NCBI GenBank assembly: GCA_047602905.1
Contig: JBLKOP010000005.1
Location: 11,738 to 75,737 of the forward strand
Length of the DNA: 64,000 bases
DNA from: SKIA01 sp047602905
Lineage (GTDB): Archaea; Nanobdellota; Nanobdellia; Woesearchaeales; SKIA01
Reading direction: 5' to 3'
Below, one piece after another: positions 59,807 to 64,000 of the stretch. Within the stretch, counting starts at the first letter, position 1, and the number at the start of each line of letters is the position of its first letter. The notes under the pieces were generated by a model. That model worked only from the letters and a program-made list of their open reading frames with translations, did no database searches and was not told the origin of the DNA. The position numbers were made by a program, and so were the translations under genes.

Positions 59807-61099
59807 ATGAAGTCAGTCTTTATTACCTACCCAGATAGTTTTCATAAAGATGGCGAGCTTCCTCTTCAGACGCTTGCTCGTCTTGATCTCTCGTTTTTTG
59901 ACGCTGTTCATGTTCTTCCATTTTATCCTTCAACAAGCGATCGGGGTTTTGCAGTGAGTGATTTTACTCAGGTGGATCCTGCTTTTGGTTCTTGGAAGGA
60001 TCTTCCTCGGCCGTTAATGCTTGATTGTGTTTTTAATCACACCAGCCGTTCTCATCCTTGGCTTAAAGAGCGCCCTGAGTTTTATCTTCGTTACAAAAGC
60101 CCTCCTTCTACTCGTTTGTTTCGTCCACGGTCTAGTCCGTTGTTTACTAAGATTGGTGATTGGTTTTATTGGACTACGTTTAGTGAGGATCAGGTGGACC
60201 TTAATTTTTCTCGTGATGATGTTCGTGAAGAACTTGATCGACTCATTGAGTTGTACATACAGCAAGGTGCTGTTCTTCTTCGTTTAGATGCAGTAGCGTA
60301 TTTTTTTAAGGATTATGACTTTATTAATACGCAGCAAACTCTTGATTACGTTAATTATTTAGTTAGGAAATATCCTCGGGTTCGTTTCGTTGCTGAAGTA
60401 AATTTGCCTCAAGAAGATATTGATACATACACTTCTTTTGTGTGTGCGTATAATTTTGCTTTTGCTCCTCTCATGTATTATGCTCTTCTTACAGGAGACG
60501 TTACTGAGTTAGTTAATCACTTGAATACTTCTCATAGTAATTACTTTACTGTTCTTGCTACGCATGATGGTATTGGCTTACAAGCTGTTACAGGTCGTAT
60601 CCCTGCTCAGGTGCTTATTGATGATACGCGTAGTAAAGGGTTTTTTGCTAGTGATTATGAGCTTAACATTAATTATTTTGATGCTGTTGGTAGTGAGGAG
60701 AAGTTCTTGCTTGCTCACGCAGTTCTTTTGTCGTTAGAGGGTATTTCTGGTGTGTATTATCATAGCTTGTTTGGTAGTCGCGGTGTTTATGCTACTACTC
60801 CTCGAGACGCTAACAGAGCAACTATTTCTTTTGATACTTTACAAGAAGAGTTACTTGAGGATTTTCCTCGTAGCCGGGTGTACTCTGCTCTTAAAGCGTT
60901 AGTAGTTGCTCGCAGGAAGTACTTGTTTGGTTCTCAGAGCGCTTCTTTTCGTGATGGAGTATTAACGCTTCTTCGCGAAGGGGTTTGTTGTGTCTTTAAC
61001 TTCTCTGAAGAAGAAGTTGTTGTTTCTGGTATTGACTTAATTACTGGTAAACAAGTTTCTTCTCTTCCTGCTTTTGGCTATGCTTGGTTTAAGAAGTAA
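59807..61099 (+). CDS. GH13 sucrose phosphorylase-like enzyme (GH13_18)
   Basis: A 430-residue amylase-fold enzyme. The four GH13 regions are DCVFNHTS, LRLDAVAYFFK (nucleophile Asp), FVAEVN (acid/base Glu) and LATHDGIGL. 'VHVLPFYPSTSDRGFAVSDF' and 'GDWFYWTTFSEDQVDLNF' are typical of the GH13_18 phosphorylases that split sucrose, sucrose-6-phosphate or glucosylglycerate with phosphate. It has a short C-terminal domain ('VCCVFNFSEEEVVV'). Glucosylglycerate, a compatible solute, is as likely a substrate as sucrose. It is a single-gene unit. Confidence 0.85.
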   Translation: MKSVFITYPDSFHKDGELPLQTLARLDLSFFDAVHVLPFYPSTSDRGFAVSDFTQVDPAFGSWKDLPRPLMLDCVFNHTSRSHPWLKERPEFYLRYKSPPSTRLFRPRSSPLFTKIGDWFYWTTFSEDQVDLNFSRDDVREELDRLIELYIQQGAVLLRLDAVAYFFKDYDFINTQQTLDYVNYLVRKYPRVRFVAEVNLPQEDIDTYTSFVCAYNFAFAPLMYYALLTGDVTELVNHLNTSHSNYFTVLATHDGIGLQAVTGRIPAQVLIDDTRSKGFFASDYELNINYFDAVGSEEKFLLAHAVLLSLEGISGVYYHSLFGSRGVYATTPRDANRATISFDTLQEELLEDFPRSRVYSALKALVVARRKYLFGSQSASFRDGVLTLLREGVCCVFNFSEEEVVVSGIDLITGKQVSSLPAFGYAWFKK

Positions 61100-61118
61100 T
61101 TAGTAAATGATTTTTTTC

Positions 61119-61140
61119 GAAACCAAGTGGTTTTTTATTT
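61119..61140 (+). terminator. Hairpin plus T-tract terminator
   Basis: AAACC-AAGT-GGTTT forms a small hairpin followed by TTTATTT, 20 bp past the stop codon. AAGTGGTTTTTT recurs 20 bp later (about 61145-61156), giving a tandem copy with a second T run. Confidence 0.4.
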
Positions 61141-61199
61141 GTTTAAGTGGTTTTTTGTAGAACCGCTACTTTTTTATGTTTTTACGTATTTTTTTTTGT

Positions 61200-61892
61200 A
61201 TGGAAGAGCAAAGTGATATGCCACTTATTGGTTACTTGACTCTTCTTGTTGCTATTGTTGCTGCTTTTGTTTTGGGTCGTTGGTATCCTGACTTATCTTA
61301 TGATTTACTTATTGAGTTGGGTGCTGCTACCTTGATTATTTTGTTGTTGGGTGTTGTTCTTACGCGTGCGAATCGTAAGCGTTGGAGTGCTGTTAAACAA
61401 CAAACAGAGTACTTGATTGCTCGTTTGGTTCATCGCGTTCGTCAAGGTGTTGCTTCTCGTGCTTTTGGTTTTAGTCCTTCTATTGATGTCTCTGCTTCTT
61501 TTGAGGAAAACGAGCAGTCTACTCGTTTGCAGCGCAGAGAGTTGCTTGAGCGGCTAGTTGCTACGAGTGATGTTAGCTCTGAAATAGTTAGTTCTTTGTG
61601 GTCTGAGGAGGAGTATTTTCGTTCTCGTGCTACTGATGTTTGGGAGTTGTTAAACATGAAAAACGGCGGGTACTTATCTGCTGATATCGTCTCGTTACTT
61701 ACTGACTTGTACGTCTATTTGGAGGATTTGCAAGCGCACATTCGTACGTATGCAATAAAGTCCTCTAAGAAGAAGCAAGAGTATTACCAAAGAAAAGCTC
61801 TTGTTGGTGCAGAGTTTTGTTTGCAAGAAATTCTTCGTATAACAGCTACTCTTAGAGATATGGGCTATTCTGAGCCTCCTAGGTACGAGTAA
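61200..61892 (+). CDS. Uncharacterised membrane-anchored helical protein
   Basis: A 230-residue protein with two N-terminal membrane helices (about 9-29 and 36-55) and a soluble helical tail with basic, then acidic stretches ('SSLWSEEEYFRSRATDVWELLNM'). No family is recognised. The ATG at 61200 follows an oligo-T run and TTGT; a weak TATA (TTTTATGT) begins 28 nt upstream. The 3' end overlaps the convergent hydrolase by 14 bp. Confidence 0.65.
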   Translation: MEEQSDMPLIGYLTLLVAIVAAFVLGRWYPDLSYDLLIELGAATLIILLLGVVLTRANRKRWSAVKQQTEYLIARLVHRVRQGVASRAFGFSPSIDVSASFEENEQSTRLQRRELLERLVATSDVSSEIVSSLWSEEEYFRSRATDVWELLNMKNGGYLSADIVSLLTDLYVYLEDLQAHIRTYAIKSSKKKQEYYQRKALVGAEFCLQEILRITATLRDMGYSEPPRYE

Positions 61893-62664
61893 TTTCTTTT
61901 AGCCAATTACTGATTACTTCTTTGAGTTCTTGAAGGTGCTTTTCTTCTCTAAACGTGTGAGGAGCTTGTTTTATTACGTGTAGTTTCTTGTTTGTTTGGA
62001 GTTTGTCGTAGAGTTCTTGTTGGTCTTCTTGGGGTGTTCCTGAATCGTTTTCTCCTACTATGAGTAGTACGGGACACTTCATTGTGTGTGCTTGTTGTAG
62101 TGTGTTTTGTCCTAGCATGTCACTGTTAAATGGTTCGTAGCAGAGCTTCTTTATTACTCCTGGCTTTGACTTGCTTGGTTGTGTTAAGTACCCTGTTTTT
62201 TTCCAGTTAGCAAGCACTTCTTCTCCTCTTTGTTCTTGACTTTTCTTTCCGTTTGTTACTGCTGATATCGGCGCTATTGCTCGTACTCGTGTAGGATGTT
62301 TTTGTGTGTGTACTAGGCTGCTTAGTCCTCCAAGGCTGTGGCCAGCTAAGAAATATGGTTCTTCATAGAAGCTTTGCTTCTTTGCCCAGCTAATTACGTC
62401 TTCTAGGTCTTCTTGGCTTTTTGTTGCTGTTGCTTCCTTATAACTTCCTTCACTTCTCCCAAAGGAGTGTGTTGTATCAAAAGTTACTGTGCTGATGTTG
62501 TTTTCTAAAAATGCTTGTTTAATTGCTTGTATGTGTTCTTGATCTTGAAACCCTCCTAGTCCGTGTGTGATGAACGCGAGTCCTTGCTGGTTTTTGCAGA
62601 TGTTTGTTGTCAGTACTACTCGTAGTTGCTGTCTGTTTGTTATTGTGTGTTCTTGTTCGTGCAC
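61879..62664 (-). CDS. Alpha/beta hydrolase (dienelactone hydrolase/esterase-like)
   Basis: A 261-residue soluble hydrolase: FITHGLGGFQ (oxyanion region), nucleophile Ser in FLAGHSLGGLSS, acidic residue in VGENDSGTP, and His in APHTFREEK. It resembles prokaryotic S9/BAAT-like acyl hydrolases. GTG start; a TATA-like ATTTTAAG lies 29 nt upstream on the minus strand, implying a leaderless message. Substrate unknown. Confidence 0.87.
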   Translation of the reverse strand: MHEQEHTITNRQQLRVVLTTNICKNQQGLAFITHGLGGFQDQEHIQAIKQAFLENNISTVTFDTTHSFGRSEGSYKEATATKSQEDLEDVISWAKKQSFYEEPYFLAGHSLGGLSSLVHTQKHPTRVRAIAPISAVTNGKKSQEQRGEEVLANWKKTGYLTQPSKSKPGVIKKLCYEPFNSDMLGQNTLQQAHTMKCPVLLIVGENDSGTPQEDQQELYDKLQTNKKLHVIKQAPHTFREEKHLQELKEVISNWLKEITRT

Positions 62665-62722
62665 AAACCTATTCTTTTGTTAGTTACTTAAAATACTTTT
62701 CTTGTTGTTACTAATCAGTAAA

Positions 62723-62731
62723 GTTTAAAAC
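62723..62731 (+). promoter_or_regulatory. TATA box of the 62753 gene
   Basis: GTTTAAAAC begins 30 nt before ATG 62753 (TGTATG context). Confidence 0.5.
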
Positions 62732-62752
62732 TGTTTTCTTCTTCTCCTATGT

Positions 62753-63379
62753 ATGTCAATAGAAGACGCATTGGTTTCTAAGCAAGCCTCTTTAACTGGA
62801 TTTGCGCGTTATAAACGCTCAGTAAAAGACTTGTTTTCTATTCTTGCTCCTTCACTAGCTCTCTCTGCTCTTGCTATGGCTGGCGTTCAGGAAGGACTTG
62901 GATATATTGACGCATCAAACGCCGTGGTGGTTGCTGGTGGATATGCTTCCGCGATAACCACGGGGTACACCTATTTCTTGCTTGCTGATAAAAGAAAAAC
63001 TCCTGCTAAGTATCCTTCTGGTTTAACAAAACAATCTTTGTTAGCTGGCGTACTGCCTGTACGCGTGCCTACTCAAGAGACTTTTAGGACAATAAAAAAT
63101 GTTTTTATTTCAGATATGCCTGCAGATTATATTTCGTATTCTCCAGTCATTATTGGCGCGAATGAGTATTTACTTTCTAATGGGGTTTCAGAAGGACTTT
63201 CAGGACTTATTGCTGGTGGCGTTGCTTCGACAACGTATTACTTTACGTTTTGTGGGTTGTATCCGCACGCACAAAAAGTTACTGATCGTATTGGACGAGA
63301 CTTTCAAGCTGCTAAGCACGTGTTTAATTCATTTAGTGAGTATGTGTATGTTGGTCTTTCTGATTCGTTGAATTTATAG
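62753..63379 (+). CDS. Uncharacterised membrane protein
   Basis: A 208-residue protein with hydrophobic segments at about 28-48, 58-77, 118-138 and 143-165, the latter Gly/Ala-rich (GVSEGLSGLIAGGVAS). No family is recognised. Two Gly-rich repeats (AGVQEGLGYIDASNAVVVAGGYAS and NGVSEGLSGLIAGGVAS) suggest an internal duplication. Clear leaderless promoter. Confidence 0.65.
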   Translation: MSIEDALVSKQASLTGFARYKRSVKDLFSILAPSLALSALAMAGVQEGLGYIDASNAVVVAGGYASAITTGYTYFLLADKRKTPAKYPSGLTKQSLLAGVLPVRVPTQETFRTIKNVFISDMPADYISYSPVIIGANEYLLSNGVSEGLSGLIAGGVASTTYYFTFCGLYPHAQKVTDRIGRDFQAAKHVFNSFSEYVYVGLSDSLNL

Positions 63380-63400
63380 GCTTTTTGTGTTTTCCAAAGA

Positions 63401-63408
63401 CTTATAGC
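63401..63408 (+). promoter_or_regulatory. TATA box of the FtsJ-like gene
   Basis: CTTATAGC begins 30 nt before ATG 63431 (CTTGTATG context). Confidence 0.5.
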
Positions 63409-63430
63409 TACTTGCTTGTTTGTTTCTTGT

Positions 63431-64000
63431 ATGGATAAAGCTGCTAGTCGTGCTCGTAGTGAGGGTTTGCGTGCTCGTAGCGCGTACAAGCTTAAAGAAC
63501 TCAATAGGAAGTATAAGTTTCTTGATTCTGCTTCTCACGTTCTTGATCTTGGTTGTTGGCCTGGTGGGTGGAGTATTATTGCCAGTAAGTATGCTTCTGT
63601 TACTGCTGTTGACCTTACTCGTATGAAGCCTATTGAGGGTGTTGATTTTATTCAGGGTGATTTGCATGATGCTTCTCTTATTGCTTCTCTTCCTCGTGCG
63701 AATGTGGTTTTGTCTGATGCTGCTCCTAAGACTGTTGGTGATTGGCGGGACCAGTACGAGAGTTATTTGTTGTGTGTTCGCGCTTTAGAAGTTGCTCTTA
63801 CTCGTCTTTACAAAGAGGGTTCGTTTATTGTTAAGATTTTTCGTGGTGAGGATTTTGAGCGATACCTTGCTGAGGTTCGTAAACACTTTGATTTTGTTAA
63901 GTGCACCAAGCCTCCTACGAGTCGTTCTCGTAGTAAAGAAATCTATATCGTAGCTATGGGTTTTAAGGGCTTTAGTGGTGGCTATGAAGTCTTTAAAGAA
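63431..64000 (+). CDS. rlmE: FtsJ/RlmE-family RNA 2'-O-ribose methyltransferase (3' end cut by window)
   Basis: The frame is open from ATG 63431 to the right edge (190 codons), so only the last few residues can be missing. The SAM motif is LDLGCWPGGWS. The catalytic K-D-K-E tetrad is visible: Lys in RSAYKLKEL, Asp in LSDAAPK, Lys in IVKIF, and Glu in RSKEIYIV. Start and TATA box agree. In bacteria the enzyme modifies U2552 of 23S rRNA; archaeal homologues may also act on tRNA. No TRAM domain is visible within the window. Confidence 0.93.
   Translation, partial: MDKAASRARSEGLRARSAYKLKELNRKYKFLDSASHVLDLGCWPGGWSIIASKYASVTAVDLTRMKPIEGVDFIQGDLHDASLIASLPRANVVLSDAAPKTVGDWRDQYESYLLCVRALEVALTRLYKEGSFIVKIFRGEDFERYLAEVRKHFDFVKCTKPPTSRSRSKEIYIVAMGFKGFSGGYEVFKE

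Overview
This window is archaeal chromosomal DNA. The evidence is a complete nine-gene A-type ATP synthase operon (order H-I-K-E-C-F-A-B-D), an archaeal-type ribosomal protein S15, TrmB-type regulators, a probable archaellin tail, and TATA boxes placed about 27-31 nt before start codons with no ribosome binding site, i.e. mostly leaderless transcription. Many downstream operon genes overlap by ATGA. A member of the DPANN/Woesearchaeota-like groups is plausible from the giant secreted protein, the split genes and the many small proteins of unknown function, but this is inference. Several genes look bacterial in ancestry: a DnaG-type primase, a bacilliredoxin, a LOV histidine kinase, an L-lactate permease and a GH13_18-like phosphorylase.

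Layout. 1-16 kb: end of a probable archaellin, then an overlapping operon of a degenerate tyrosine recombinase, a 4368-residue secreted repeat protein, an SDR-like protein, a 12-codon mini-ORF and a CPD photolyase. 16-19 kb: S15, a small membrane protein, an HD nucleotidase and a HAD phosphatase. 18.7-26.5 kb: the ATP synthase operon on the minus strand. 26.6-34 kb: a possible nucleotidyltransferase, a 2-oxoglutarate oxygenase split into two genes, a LOV histidine kinase, MarC, an RNA uracil methyltransferase, TrmB, and a decayed copy of the methyltransferase 3' end. 34-39 kb: an adenylate kinase-like protein, a bacilliredoxin, a DnaG-type primase and a large DEDD-nuclease protein. 39-41 kb: tRNA-Lys(CUU) invaded at its 3' end by a LAGLIDADG endonuclease gene, and an RNB-fold protein lacking catalytic residues. 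41-46 kb: D-2-hydroxyacid dehydrogenase, Cu(I) ATPase, a membrane winged-helix regulator with its own palindrome, and a DsbA-like protein. 46-51 kb: class I ribonucleotide reductase with two NrdR-like boxes and a class Ic-type R2, and a dCMP deaminase. 51-60 kb: lactate permease, DUF305 lipoprotein, MscS, amino-acid dehydrogenase, and a palindrome-controlled operon of two half-size RND proteins with a CARDB-like protein, a DUF2892 protein, a winged helix and a GIY-YIG protein. 60-64 kb: sugar phosphorylase, membrane proteins, a hydrolase and an FtsJ/RlmE methyltransferase that runs off the right edge.

Themes. Nucleotide supply (ribonucleotide reductase, dCMP deaminase, HD 5'-nucleotidase), light response and repair (LOV kinase, photolyase), and fermentative lactate handling (D-2-hydroxyacid dehydrogenase, lactate permease) are each represented by several genes. 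The points I rate highest are the endonuclease cassette in tRNA-Lys, the NrdR-like boxes before an archaeal class Ic reductase, the LOV kinase, the giant repeat protein co-transcribed with a dead recombinase, and the nearly invariant leaderless promoter with a TGTATG start context.
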